This document shows positions 33,634 to 42,709 of a DNA stretch of 64,000 bases, piece after piece; position 1 is the stretch's first letter; each line of letters opens with the position of its first letter. The stretch is from Firm-13 sp037143795 (lineage in GTDB: Bacteria; Bacillota; Clostridia; Saccharofermentanales; Saccharofermentanaceae), in assembly GCA_037143795.1 (NCBI GenBank), contig JBAWXZ010000002.1, positions 62,001 through 126,000 on the forward strand, written 5' to 3'. Below the pieces are notes generated by a model, which saw only the letters and a list, made by a program, of their open reading frames with translations, made no database searches and was not told the DNA's origin. The translations under genes were made by a program, and so were the position numbers.

Positions 33634-34308
33634 ATGCCGGATTTAATTCGTATTGTCAATTTGAGCCGAAGCTTTGGGACGGGTGCACAGAAAATTGATG
33701 TTCTGAAAAACATAGGGATTACCATTGAAGAAGGCAAACTGACAATACTCCGCGGGCGTTCGGGATCGGGCAAAACAACACTGCTTAATTTGCTCAGTGC
33801 GCTGGATTTTCCGACATCCGGAGAAATTTTCCTGGGAGATGATGATATTACCAAATACTCCGACAGCGCAAGGGATGAACTTCGAAGGACGAAGTACGGG
33901 TTTGTGTTCCAATCCGTTGCACTGATAAGCAACTTGACAGCATTTGAAAATGTTGATTTTGCTCTTCGGGTTTCCGGATATGCCAAAAAGGGCAGGGAGA
34001 AACGCGCCCTGGCGGCCCTGGATCTTGTCGGTCTCAGCCAGCGGATGAAGCACCGTGTGCAGGAACTGTCCGGAGGCGAGCAGCAGCGTGTAGCTATTGC
34101 CCGTGCCATTGCTGTAAAGCCAAGGGTCATTTTTGCCGATGAACCAACGGCAGAACTGGATACGGCGATGGGAGAGCAGATCATGCAGCTGTTTAAAAAT
34201 CTTGTGGAGACCGAAAAAATCACTGTTGTCATGACGACGCACGATCCGCATCTGATGAAGAGTGCAGATGTAGTGTATCAGCTCGAAGACGGGACGGTGA
34301 TTGCATGA
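33634..34308 (+). CDS. ABC transporter ATP-binding protein (MacB/LolD type)
   Basis: Cytoplasmic ATPase of 224 residues. Walker A is GRSGSGKTT, the signature LSGGEQQRV, Walker B VIFADEPT, and the H-loop MTTHD. It energises the adjacent FtsX-type permease. The ATG has GGGAGG upstream. It overlaps the second ATPase by 4 nt (ATGA), which suggests the two ATPases are made in equal amounts and may form a heterodimer. Confidence 0.88.
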   Translation: MPDLIRIVNLSRSFGTGAQKIDVLKNIGITIEEGKLTILRGRSGSGKTTLLNLLSALDFPTSGEIFLGDDDITKYSDSARDELRRTKYGFVFQSVALISNLTAFENVDFALRVSGYAKKGREKRALAALDLVGLSQRMKHRVQELSGGEQQRVAIARAIAVKPRVIFADEPTAELDTAMGEQIMQLFKNLVETEKITVVMTTHDPHLMKSADVVYQLEDGTVIA

Positions 34309-35252
34309 TAGAGTGTGAAAATCTGGTCAAGATATACAAAACCAGGGAATTTGAGGTGCTGGCGCTTCAGGGTCTCGACCTGACAGTTGATGACGGTGAA
34401 TTGATGGCGATAATCGGCAACAGCGGAAGCGGTAAATCAACCCTTCTGAACATGCTCGGAGGCCTTGACCGTCCCACTGCAGGGAAGCTTCTGGTAGACG
34501 GAAAAGATCTGCTTAAAGCAACACCCGGCGATCTGGTTGCCTATAAGCGTCACACGGTCGGGTTTGTCTGGCAGAATAACGCGCGCAATCTGATTCCCTA
34601 CCTGACGGCGCTGCAGAACATAGAGCTGCCGCTGGTTTTTTCTTCGACACCGAATCGAAGAGGACGCGCTCTGGAACTTTTGGAGCAGGTTGGCCTTTCA
34701 AACCGCAAAAACGCACGCCTGCAGGAGCTTTCAGGCGGTGAACAGCAGCGCGTAGCTATTGCTATTGCGCTTTCAAACCGCCCGCGCATGCTGCTGGCCG
34801 ATGAACCGACAGGTTCGGTTGATACCGGAACAGCCGCTGACATCATGGCAATTTTCAGAAGACTCCAGCATGAGCAGAATCAGACAATCGTTATAGTAAC
34901 GCATGACATGCAGCTATCCAGACAGGTAAGCCGTGTTGTTGCGATCCGTGACGGAAAGACAAGCAGTGAATACCGTTCGATTCAAAAAGCTATGGTACGG
35001 CCGGCTTCGCTTCTCGGACAGACACCGGATGAGGAGGATTCCGTTTATGCCAAACCGATAAGTATGGTACCGGATGATATGCGTTTTGGAAAATCCTCAC
35101 ATCAGGAGCTCGCCGTTATCGACCGTGCCGGGCGCCTTCAGATTCCGCAGGAATATTTGAAGGCAATGGGAATTGTCGGGAAAGGGATGCTCCGCGTTGA
35201 ACTTGAAAACGGGCGCATCGTGCTGTGCCCGCCGGAGAAAGAGCTTTCTTGA
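34305..35252 (+). CDS. ABC transporter ATP-binding protein with C-terminal AbrB-like domain
   Basis: 315 residues. The first 225 are an ordinary MacB/LolD-type ATPase (GNSGSGKST, LSGGEQQRV, LLADEPTGSVD, VTHD). After a linker of about 35 residues the last 50 read AVIDRAGRLQIPQEYL and MGIVGKGMLRVELENG, which follows the D-x-x-G-R-x-x-I-P pattern of the AbrB/MazE swapped-hairpin fold. That fold usually binds DNA or dimerises. Here it may act as a dimerisation module or couple the transporter to gene control (inference). Last gene of the four-gene export operon. Confidence 0.85.
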   Translation: MIECENLVKIYKTREFEVLALQGLDLTVDDGELMAIIGNSGSGKSTLLNMLGGLDRPTAGKLLVDGKDLLKATPGDLVAYKRHTVGFVWQNNARNLIPYLTALQNIELPLVFSSTPNRRGRALELLEQVGLSNRKNARLQELSGGEQQRVAIAIALSNRPRMLLADEPTGSVDTGTAADIMAIFRRLQHEQNQTIVIVTHDMQLSRQVSRVVAIRDGKTSSEYRSIQKAMVRPASLLGQTPDEEDSVYAKPISMVPDDMRFGKSSHQELAVIDRAGRLQIPQEYLKAMGIVGKGMLRVELENGRIVLCPPEKELS

Positions 35253-35357
35253 CAAAAGATCTGCAATCCGATGTAATGACAAAATTAAAGGTATAATATT
35301 AATAGAAACAAAGAAAAAGGAACTATAAAACGCAAACCGGATAAGGAGATAAATCAA

Positions 35358-36467
35358 GTGTCAGAAGCAGCATGTATTATTGAACCCATACAAAGAAAAA
35401 GAGTGCTTGTGGCCATGAGCGGCGGTGTGGACAGCTCGGTTGCCGCACTGATTCTCAAACAGCAGGGCTATGATGTGACGGGCGCAACACTGCAGATATG
35501 GCCTGATGAACCGGATGAGCAGATTCGTACCGATACCGGCTGCTGTTCACTCTCGGCAGTCGATGATGCGCGGCGTGTCGCAGCTGCCCTGGATATTCCT
35601 TATTATGTGCTGAATTTTAAAATGCTTTTTGACAATGCAGTGATAGAGCCGTTTGTTCAGGAATATATGCGCGGCCGTACACCTAACCCATGCATCACAT
35701 GCAACTGGAAAATTAAATTTGAAGCAATGCTCGAAAAAGCGCTGGCCCTGGGGTTTGACTATCTGGCGACAGGCCACTATGCAAGAATCCGGTATACGAA
35801 CGAGAAATGCGAATACGAGCTTCTGACAGACGCCGCAAATCCAAAGGATCAGACGTATGCCCTTTACCGCCTGAATCAGCACCAGCTGGCTCATCTGATG
35901 CTGCCGATTGCAGATTATGATAAGAATGAAATCCGCAAAATGGCACTGGACGCAGGCCTTCCCGTGGCACACAAGCCCGACAGTCAGGAAATTTGCTTCG
36001 TCAAAGATAATTCGTATGCTGATTTCATTGAAACACGTACGGGGATTCATAGCCGGGAAGGGGAGTTTGTTGACCTCCGCGGAAACGTTCTAGGGAAGCA
36101 TCGCGGGATTATTCATTATACCGTAGGCCAGCGAAAAGGTATCGGCCTGGCGGCAGACGAAGCCTTTTATGTGCTGGCCGTGGACCCTCAAAATAACCGT
36201 GTTGTTTTAGGCCACGACAGCGACCTTTATAAAAATGAGCTTATTGCAGGACAGGTTCATTATATTTCTAATCTCCCGCTTGCGCTGCCTGTGCACATTG
36301 AAGCCAAAATCCGCTATTCAGCGAAGGCAGTTCCTGCCGAGCTTCTGCCTGCAGGGGACGGTAAGGTACATGTCGTTTTTGAGAAACCTGTTCGCGCGAT
36401 TACTCCGGGCCAGTCCGTAGTGTTTTACAAAGGTGACCTTGTACTTGGCGGGGCGATAATTGATTAA
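35358..36467 (+). CDS. mnmA: tRNA-specific 2-thiouridylase MnmA
   Basis: Thiolates U34 of tRNA-Glu, -Gln and -Lys. The PP-loop SGGVDSS lies near residues 21-27, and the two catalytic cysteines are visible in NPCITCN (near residue 115) and SQEICFV (near 213). The length of 369 residues is normal. The GTG start at 35358 has AAGGAG nine bases upstream. TATAAT at 35292-35297 may be the -10 element, though no good -35 goes with it. It stands between the export operon and an alpha/beta hydrolase gene, with no cysteine desulfurase nearby. Confidence 0.95.
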   Translation: MSEAACIIEPIQRKRVLVAMSGGVDSSVAALILKQQGYDVTGATLQIWPDEPDEQIRTDTGCCSLSAVDDARRVAAALDIPYYVLNFKMLFDNAVIEPFVQEYMRGRTPNPCITCNWKIKFEAMLEKALALGFDYLATGHYARIRYTNEKCEYELLTDAANPKDQTYALYRLNQHQLAHLMLPIADYDKNEIRKMALDAGLPVAHKPDSQEICFVKDNSYADFIETRTGIHSREGEFVDLRGNVLGKHRGIIHYTVGQRKGIGLAADEAFYVLAVDPQNNRVVLGHDSDLYKNELIAGQVHYISNLPLALPVHIEAKIRYSAKAVPAELLPAGDGKVHVVFEKPVRAITPGQSVVFYKGDLVLGGAIID

Positions 36468-36545
36468 ATTCATATTAATTGAATAGTATTTTGGTTAACG
36501 GAAGAGAAGGTTCGTCAGAAATAGAAAAGCAGGAGGCACAGCAGG

Positions 36546-37511
36546 ATGGAAAAATTGCAGTTCACATGCACGGCGAAAGATGGTCTTCAGATTCAGGGCA
36601 GATTGTGGCGGGATGAGTCCGTACCCCCTAAGGCGGCGATGCTGATCATACATGGAATGACTGAATTTTGCTGGAGATATGATGACTTTGCATCGTATCT
36701 AAGTCATGCAGGAATTCTTGTCTATTCATTTGATATCCGCGGACACGGTCTGACAACAACGGACCCGCTGAACAGGGGCTTTTTTGCAGAAAAAAAGGGA
36801 GTCGACCTGCTGATGTCGGATATCGACTGCGTCAGAGCTAAAATTGACGGGCTACGCGCAGGAATCGGCGCCTCGGATCTCCCGCTCTTTATGTTCGGAC
36901 ACAGCATGGGATCGTTTATAACGTCCTGCTATATAAAAAGAAATCATGCCAAAGGACTTAGCGGCGTTATCATATCAGGTACGAATGCTAAAGCCGGTCT
37001 GGCTGCAGTCGGTAGAATTCTGGCTCGCGCACAGTGTTTATTTAAAGGGCCCAAATCCGAAGGTAAATTACTCGACAAGATTGCTTTTGGTACGTACAAC
37101 GAGAAATTCCAGCCGCAGAGGACGGTGAAAGACTGGCTTACCCGCGATGAGGCTATTGTGGATAAATATGTTGCGGATCCAGCCTGTATGTTTTTATTTA
37201 AGGCAGCAGGCTTTGCGGATCTCTCCGCACTGCTTGAAGAAGCCGGTTCGAAAAACTGGACGGATGCTGTGCCCGTGGATGTTCCGGTCTACATATACTG
37301 CGGGGAGATGGATCCTGTCGGCGCTTATTCCAAAGGTCCGCAGATTCTCTATCAGTGGTATAAAGATACGGGCCATGATGCGACGCTTAAAATTTATACC
37401 GGCGGACGCCACGAGATGCACAATGAATTAAACCGCGATGAAGTATATCAGGATGTGCTTTCCTTTATTATTCTGCACATTCAGAACAAAGTCCCGGATA
37501 CAGTCAGCTAA
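36546..37511 (+). CDS. Alpha/beta hydrolase (monoacylglycerol-lipase/lysophospholipase-like)
   Basis: Serine hydrolase of 321 residues. The oxyanion region is LIIHGMTE, the nucleophile elbow GHSMGSF lies near residue 120, the acid is probably Asp in CGEMDPVG, and the His lies in GGRHEMHNE near the C-terminus. It has no signal peptide. This pattern is the Hydrolase_4 (PF12146) group. AGGAGG lies about ten bases before the ATG. It precedes a GH94 gene by 32 bp, so the two may share a transcript. The substrate is not known. Confidence 0.82.
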   Translation: MEKLQFTCTAKDGLQIQGRLWRDESVPPKAAMLIIHGMTEFCWRYDDFASYLSHAGILVYSFDIRGHGLTTTDPLNRGFFAEKKGVDLLMSDIDCVRAKIDGLRAGIGASDLPLFMFGHSMGSFITSCYIKRNHAKGLSGVIISGTNAKAGLAAVGRILARAQCLFKGPKSEGKLLDKIAFGTYNEKFQPQRTVKDWLTRDEAIVDKYVADPACMFLFKAAGFADLSALLEEAGSKNWTDAVPVDVPVYIYCGEMDPVGAYSKGPQILYQWYKDTGHDATLKIYTGGRHEMHNELNRDEVYQDVLSFIILHIQNKVPDTVS

Positions 37512-37543
37512 AATAGAGTATCAAGTGGAGGTATAAGGTATAT

Positions 37544-40528
37544 ATGAATATTACGAGCGAAAGAGCTCGCAGCAGGGGCGTGACTGCAGAGTCAGTCCTG
37601 CGAGCCCAGTTTTCGTCTGTTCTCGTTTCAGGAGCCGTTAGTGCCCAGTTTGTTTCCGCGACCGGCAATAACCTGTGTGCGGGTGTCTACGGGCTGCCTT
37701 TTTCGACACCGGTCATTTCCGCACTTTTACAGGCGGATTCACTGTATGCTTTTTTTGAGGCATATTTCAGAGCAGGCCGTTCCGTTCTGATTTCGTATAT
37801 TAATGGTGAAACTGCTGCGTTTACAGCAGAATCGGGGGATGCAGCGCGAATTGTTTCAGCGGCGGTCCTCTCAGATGCCGAGTCTGCCTGTATTAAAAAT
37901 ATCCTTGATGATTCGATGGCATGGGGGGGAAAGCTTGATGCAGAAGGCGAACTTACATGTGATCTTGCCTCTCCGGCGCCGGGTCCGCACTACTACACCA
38001 ATCTGCTGATCGGCAACAGGATCGACTTTGACCGGCCGCTGCAGAGCACGCCGAAGAGTGCTGTCGACCGCCTGGGCGGAGGTTCTTTTCGCTCGCATGC
38101 GGATACGCAGGTACTGGCAACCCGCTGGGATTACCTTCCGGAGGAGAACGGCTTCCCCGCAAACCGGCAGTTTTATCTTCTTGAGAACGGGAAACAGATT
38201 TTTTATTCCGGAAGCGCTGTACAGGAAGGTGTCTCAAAGGCGTCCTGCACACATGCACAGAACCGGACTGTCATCTCATATAAACTGGATTCCGGCCTGA
38301 CTGTCCGCCGGACGATTTTTATTCTTCCGCAGGAAGAGGGTCTTCCCCTTGCGGCGGAGGCACAGATGATAGAGATCGCAAACGATTCCGATCGGACCGC
38401 GGACCTTCGGATTGTGTATACGGGCATGTTCGGAACGTCCGAATGCCATGCCCTGCGGGAGGATGTTATTTTTTCGACCGTCGTATCACAGTCAGAAGTG
38501 TTTTATAGTGAAAAGGGAGAAATCCAGGCCCTTTCCTTCAACCCGAATCCGAAGTGGACTAAAGGAAATGTCCGCTATTGCACCCTTATGGTGCATCAGG
38601 AAGGTAAAGTCATTTTTCCTGACCAGTTCTGTGTGAAATACGGGGAATTCGTCGGATCAGGTACACTGGCGCATCCTGAGAACCTTGCCCGTCTTTCGAA
38701 TCACCAGTCCAGAAAGGGCCCCGGTTTTTTTGCAATGTCGGCACCTTTTTCGGTTCCTTCCCACGGCTGTATTTCTGCGGATCATTTTACCTGCCTCACT
38801 TCCGATGCGGTCAATTCTGATTTCAGGGAAGATGAGACGGTGAAAACAGAACTTGCGGCATTGATCTCACGTTATCAGGACCCGGAAGCACTTCCAAAGG
38901 CCCTCAAAACCGTGTCTGCATTTGCACGGATGTATGCGTCCTATCTTCAGATTTCGCATAAGGACAAAGATTTTGAGGCTTACGTCAATAATAATCTTCC
39001 CTTCCAGGTTTTCTACCAGACTTTTGTGTCACGTTCGCTCGACTGGACACAGAAAGGATATCGCGAAATCGGATTCCGTGAAATCCAGGATGTTTTCGCA
39101 TCGATGTACTATTTTGCCGGTATGGGACAAATCGAATTTGTCCGGAAGCTTATACGTGAGTGGGCCGGAAATGTTGCCTGCGACGGATATGCGAATCACA
39201 ATTTTTACTGGACAGGCAAAGAGCCCGGCTGGTGGTCGGACGATGCGCTGTGGCTTCTGCAGGCGCTTGACCGTTATGTCAGTCTTACCGGGGATTATGA
39301 ATTCCTGCGCGAAGAAATTCCTGTGGCCGGCACGGACACACAGAAGCGCAGCCTTCTCGGGACGATAAAGGCGATCATTACCTATTCAAACCGTGTTTCG
39401 GTCGGGAAGCACGGACTTCCCCTGATTGACCGGGCAGACTGGAATGACTGCCTGCGCGTTGATCCTGACTGCCAGTCCGGTCCCGATAAGATTTTGAATT
39501 ATGGAAAACAGCTTCGCGCTGCCGGAAAAGAGTACGGTGAAATCCCCTATGAATCGGAATACTCGGAATCAGTCATGAACGGATTTCTTCTGAAAGTTGC
39601 CATAGATGCTGCAATCCGCCTTTTCAGAGGGTGCGGCGATGAAATTTATGCAAACGAACTGGAAGCTTCTGCTTCTGTTCTGAAAGAGTCGCTGGCTAAA
39701 AACGCCTGGAAAGACGATTATTTTGCAAGGGTTCTATTCAACCGGAGCGATACACCGATGCTGTCTTATCTGGGAGCCTCAGATGACGGCCTTGCAATAG
39801 AAGACGGGGCGAAAGGCACGTATTTCCTCAATTCATTCAGCTGGTCCGTACTGTCCGATTGTGCCGGCGAGGCACAGATCGAAACAATGCTCGATACGAT
39901 TGACAGGAACCTGCGTACACCATACGGCTTCCGGCTCTGCACGGGCGTGGATTATCCGAAAATAGCCCCGAAGATAGATGTCGCCCTTTATTTTGCAGGT
40001 GACCGGGAGAATGGAGGCATCTTCAAACATGCCAACATGATGGCGGCTGCCGCCATGTTCAAAGCTGCCAAAACCGTCGGGGACTGTGCTCTTGCAGAGC
40101 GCCTCACGGAGACTGCCTACTGGGTCGTTGACTGTATTCTTCCATACCGTACTCTTATAAATCCTTTTATGGTGTGCGGCAACCCTCGGCTTTGTACGCA
40201 GTATAACAACTCGGAGACGGGCGAGAATATCGGACCGACGCTTTCAGGCACATCAACATGGCTTCTTCTGTGCCTTTTCATGGGATTTGGAATTGAGTTT
40301 ACCAGTGAATCCCTCATCATTGATCCGATTCTCCGCGGGAATGACACCGGAGAGGACATCACGGTTAATACCGGAAAGGCGGTCTACCATATCGTGGTAA
40401 CCAAGCCGGAGGGTTTCAGAAGGACCAGGGAAGGGGTCACCGTCGTATGTGACGGGCAGACTGTTCCCGGAGTCAGCGTGCCGGTTTTTACGGATGGAAT
40501 GACACATGAAGTACAGGTAAGTCTTTAA
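37544..40528 (+). CDS. GH94 phosphorylase, cellodextrin-phosphorylase-like
   Basis: Intracellular GH94 enzyme of 994 residues. This is the size of cellodextrin phosphorylases (about 980-1010) and longer than cellobiose phosphorylase. The catalytic Asp is in GWWSDDALWL (Asp566/567), and HGLPLIDRADWNDCLRVD aligns with the phosphate/substrate region of the 27185 enzyme. Cellodextrin phosphorylase releases glucose-1-phosphate from cellotriose and longer chains, complementing the cellobiose enzyme. Related GH94 activities such as laminaribiose phosphorylase cannot be excluded. GGAGG lies 12 bases and AAGG 5 bases before the ATG. A terminator follows. Confidence 0.8.
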   Translation: MNITSERARSRGVTAESVLRAQFSSVLVSGAVSAQFVSATGNNLCAGVYGLPFSTPVISALLQADSLYAFFEAYFRAGRSVLISYINGETAAFTAESGDAARIVSAAVLSDAESACIKNILDDSMAWGGKLDAEGELTCDLASPAPGPHYYTNLLIGNRIDFDRPLQSTPKSAVDRLGGGSFRSHADTQVLATRWDYLPEENGFPANRQFYLLENGKQIFYSGSAVQEGVSKASCTHAQNRTVISYKLDSGLTVRRTIFILPQEEGLPLAAEAQMIEIANDSDRTADLRIVYTGMFGTSECHALREDVIFSTVVSQSEVFYSEKGEIQALSFNPNPKWTKGNVRYCTLMVHQEGKVIFPDQFCVKYGEFVGSGTLAHPENLARLSNHQSRKGPGFFAMSAPFSVPSHGCISADHFTCLTSDAVNSDFREDETVKTELAALISRYQDPEALPKALKTVSAFARMYASYLQISHKDKDFEAYVNNNLPFQVFYQTFVSRSLDWTQKGYREIGFREIQDVFASMYYFAGMGQIEFVRKLIREWAGNVACDGYANHNFYWTGKEPGWWSDDALWLLQALDRYVSLTGDYEFLREEIPVAGTDTQKRSLLGTIKAIITYSNRVSVGKHGLPLIDRADWNDCLRVDPDCQSGPDKILNYGKQLRAAGKEYGEIPYESEYSESVMNGFLLKVAIDAAIRLFRGCGDEIYANELEASASVLKESLAKNAWKDDYFARVLFNRSDTPMLSYLGASDDGLAIEDGAKGTYFLNSFSWSVLSDCAGEAQIETMLDTIDRNLRTPYGFRLCTGVDYPKIAPKIDVALYFAGDRENGGIFKHANMMAAAAMFKAAKTVGDCALAERLTETAYWVVDCILPYRTLINPFMVCGNPRLCTQYNNSETGENIGPTLSGTSTWLLLCLFMGFGIEFTSESLIIDPILRGNDTGEDITVNTGKAVYHIVVTKPEGFRRTREGVTVVCDGQTVPGVSVPVFTDGMTHEVQVSL

Positions 40529-40544
40529 TTAATCTGCCCTGTTC

Positions 40545-40583
40545 AGGACCCAATGGGAGGCAGCTCCGGTTGGGTCCTTTCTA
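40545..40583 (+). terminator. Terminator after the second GH94 gene
   Basis: AGGACCCAA (40545-40553) pairs with TTGGGTCCT (40570-40578), with a short T-rich tail. Confidence 0.75.
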
Positions 40584-40744
40584 TATGCCCGTGATAACGG
40601 GTTTCCTGCCTGTTCCTGAAAAATAAAGCCCTGCTTGTTTTCAGGCAGTGATATTCAGACAAACTATGTGTATTACCTGTGCATAAAGGTCCGACTTGTA
40701 TTACAATAAGAGAATCGTTAAGCAAAATGAAGTGAGGAAAAGTC

Positions 40745-41692
40745 ATGGCAACTGCAAGTGTATACCTGTCCGAGATTGTGAAGGCCTTTGATCTGGAAGT
40801 AGTTTGTGATCCCGGCAATCTAGATCAAATTCGAATTACCGTGGCCGATGTTACTCGTCCCGGACTGCAGCTGGCCGGATATTTTGAGCACTTCGGACCT
40901 GACCGGATCCAGCTGATCGGAAATATGGAATCAGCCTATCTTGACAAACTCTCCCCTGAGATTCGCAGAAAGCGTTTAAATGCGCTTTTTTCAAGAAATA
41001 TACCCTGCCTGATTCTTACAAGGAATCATGAACCGCATCCGGAACTGGTTCCCTGTGCCAAGCGTAAAAAAATACCAATCCTTCGTACCAAGCAGGCCAC
41101 ATCGGAATTCATGAGTTCCCTGGTTAAGCACCTGAATATAGAACTGGCTCCCCGCATATCAATGCACGGCGTGCTGGTTGAAGTTAACGGCGAAGGTATT
41201 CTGATTTTAGGTGAGAGCGGCGTCGGTAAATCCGAGACAGCGCTTGAGATTGTTAAGCGCGGCCACAGGCTTATTGCTGATGATCAGGTTGAAATCAGAA
41301 GGGTATCAGAAACGACCCTTTTAGGCAGGGCACCGGAAATCATAAGGCATCTGATTGAGATTCGCGGCATCGGTATTCTCGATGTCAAGGAATTGTACGG
41401 TGTATCATCTGTTAAGATGCAGGAAAATATAGATTTTGTAATTAATCTGGAGATTTGGGATGAGAAAAAGATATATGACCGGTTGGGCATCAATGATGAG
41501 ACCACGGATATCCTGGGAATTCAGGTTCCCTCCATTACGATTCCCGTAGGACCCGGCCGTAACCTTGCTATCATTGTAGAGGCGGCGGCGATCAATTACC
41601 GTGTAAAGAAAATGGGACATAATGCGGCCAGAAGCCTTATTGACCGGGTATTTCCCGGCGGCGGCGGCGGATTAGGCCTGCCTTTATTTTAA
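40745..41692 (+). CDS. hprK: HPr kinase/phosphorylase
   Basis: Phosphorylates HPr at Ser46 in response to glycolytic intermediates and so controls carbon catabolite repression. 315 residues: an N-terminal MurF-like domain, then Walker A GESGVGKS near residue 156 and the HPr-kinase signature LIEIRGIGILDVKELYG. The acidic Lys/Glu-containing C-terminus is complete. A good ribosome site (GTGAGGAAA) precedes the ATG. It heads hprK-murB-rapZ-whiA, a block common in Bacillota. Given three phosphorolytic enzymes nearby, HprK is probably relevant to their control, though no clear cre site was found. Confidence 0.96.
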   Translation: MATASVYLSEIVKAFDLEVVCDPGNLDQIRITVADVTRPGLQLAGYFEHFGPDRIQLIGNMESAYLDKLSPEIRRKRLNALFSRNIPCLILTRNHEPHPELVPCAKRKKIPILRTKQATSEFMSSLVKHLNIELAPRISMHGVLVEVNGEGILILGESGVGKSETALEIVKRGHRLIADDQVEIRRVSETTLLGRAPEIIRHLIEIRGIGILDVKELYGVSSVKMQENIDFVINLEIWDEKKIYDRLGINDETTDILGIQVPSITIPVGPGRNLAIIVEAAAINYRVKKMGHNAARSLIDRVFPGGGGGLGLPLF

Positions 41693-41719
41693 TATTTTAT
41701 TCCCCTTTCAGGAGATGTA

Positions 41720-42691
41720 ATGGATAACACGATTGAAAACGAAAACAGGACAAGAGTATTTTTCAGGATTCTCTCCGAGTCAGGGAATGGGGATCTGTGT
41801 TTGAAAATCAAAATAAACGAACCGCTTAGCCGTCATACAACTATGAGGGTTGGCGGATCAGCGGATTTATATGCGGAGCCCTCCGGACTTCTGGAGGTTG
41901 CCGCCCTTTTTCATGCTGCCCAAAAGTCCGGGCTTCCCGTCTTCGTGATGGGCAACGGCTCGAATCTTGTTGTTTCGGATCTGGGTATTGAGGGACTTGT
42001 CATTGGGCTTGGCGATGCTTTGTCACGGATATGGTTTGAAGAGGATCCGCTGGATAAAAAGGCGGTTCTGGTTCATTCATATGCAGGTGCACTGCTTTCG
42101 CAGGTTGCTGTGGCCTGTGCCAAAAGAGGCCTTGCCGGTATGGAGTTTGCCGCAGGGATTCCGGGAAGCATCGGAGGAGCTGTTTTTATGAACGCGGGGG
42201 CATATGGAAACCAGATGTCTGATGTCGTCTACAAGAGCGTTTCTTTGACACCGCAGGGTGATATGCTGACGCTCACCGGGCAGGAGCATGCGTTTGATTA
42301 CCGTAAAAGTTATTTCCTCACAAACGGCGGCATCGTTCTTTCCGTCGTTCTTCGGCTGTATCCCGGCGAAAGCCAGACAATCATGGCGAAAATCATTGAA
42401 TTGAACGGCAAAAGGGCAGCTTCCCAGCCGCTTACTATGCCCAGTGCCGGCAGTGCCTTCAGGCGTCCGGAAGGATATTACGCCGGCGCGCTTATACAGG
42501 ATGCCGGTCTAAAGGGATATAGGGTCGGCGGTGCGCAGGTATCGGAAAAGCATGCCGGTTTCATTGTAAATGCAGGTCAGGCAACAGCTAAGGATATATA
42601 TGATTTAGCGGAATTAATCAAAGAAAAAGTGTACAGGGACACGGGAGTCATATTGGAACCTGAAATCAGGTTTGTCGGACGAGGGTATTAG
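41720..42691 (+). CDS. murB: UDP-N-acetylenolpyruvoylglucosamine reductase MurB
   Basis: Second committed step of peptidoglycan precursor synthesis, FAD-dependent. 323 residues. Features seen: HTTMRVGGSADLY (FAD site), GNGSNLVVSDLG, GIPGSIGGAVFMNAGAYG and the catalytic region MPSAGSAFRRPEGYYAG, with the Ser that donates a proton; the Glu near the C-terminus is in LEPEIRFVG. It lies 27 bp after hprK and 18 bp before rapZ, in the same direction. Confidence 0.96.
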   Translation: MDNTIENENRTRVFFRILSESGNGDLCLKIKINEPLSRHTTMRVGGSADLYAEPSGLLEVAALFHAAQKSGLPVFVMGNGSNLVVSDLGIEGLVIGLGDALSRIWFEEDPLDKKAVLVHSYAGALLSQVAVACAKRGLAGMEFAAGIPGSIGGAVFMNAGAYGNQMSDVVYKSVSLTPQGDMLTLTGQEHAFDYRKSYFLTNGGIVLSVVLRLYPGESQTIMAKIIELNGKRAASQPLTMPSAGSAFRRPEGYYAGALIQDAGLKGYRVGGAQVSEKHAGFIVNAGQATAKDIYDLAELIKEKVYRDTGVILEPEIRFVGRGY

Positions 42692-42709
42692 CGGAGGGGG
42701 CAAAGTACA

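Noticed and set aside
35249..35297. TTGACA and TATAAT before mnmA as a promoter pair
   Set aside because: The spacing is 37 bp; only the TATAAT may be used.
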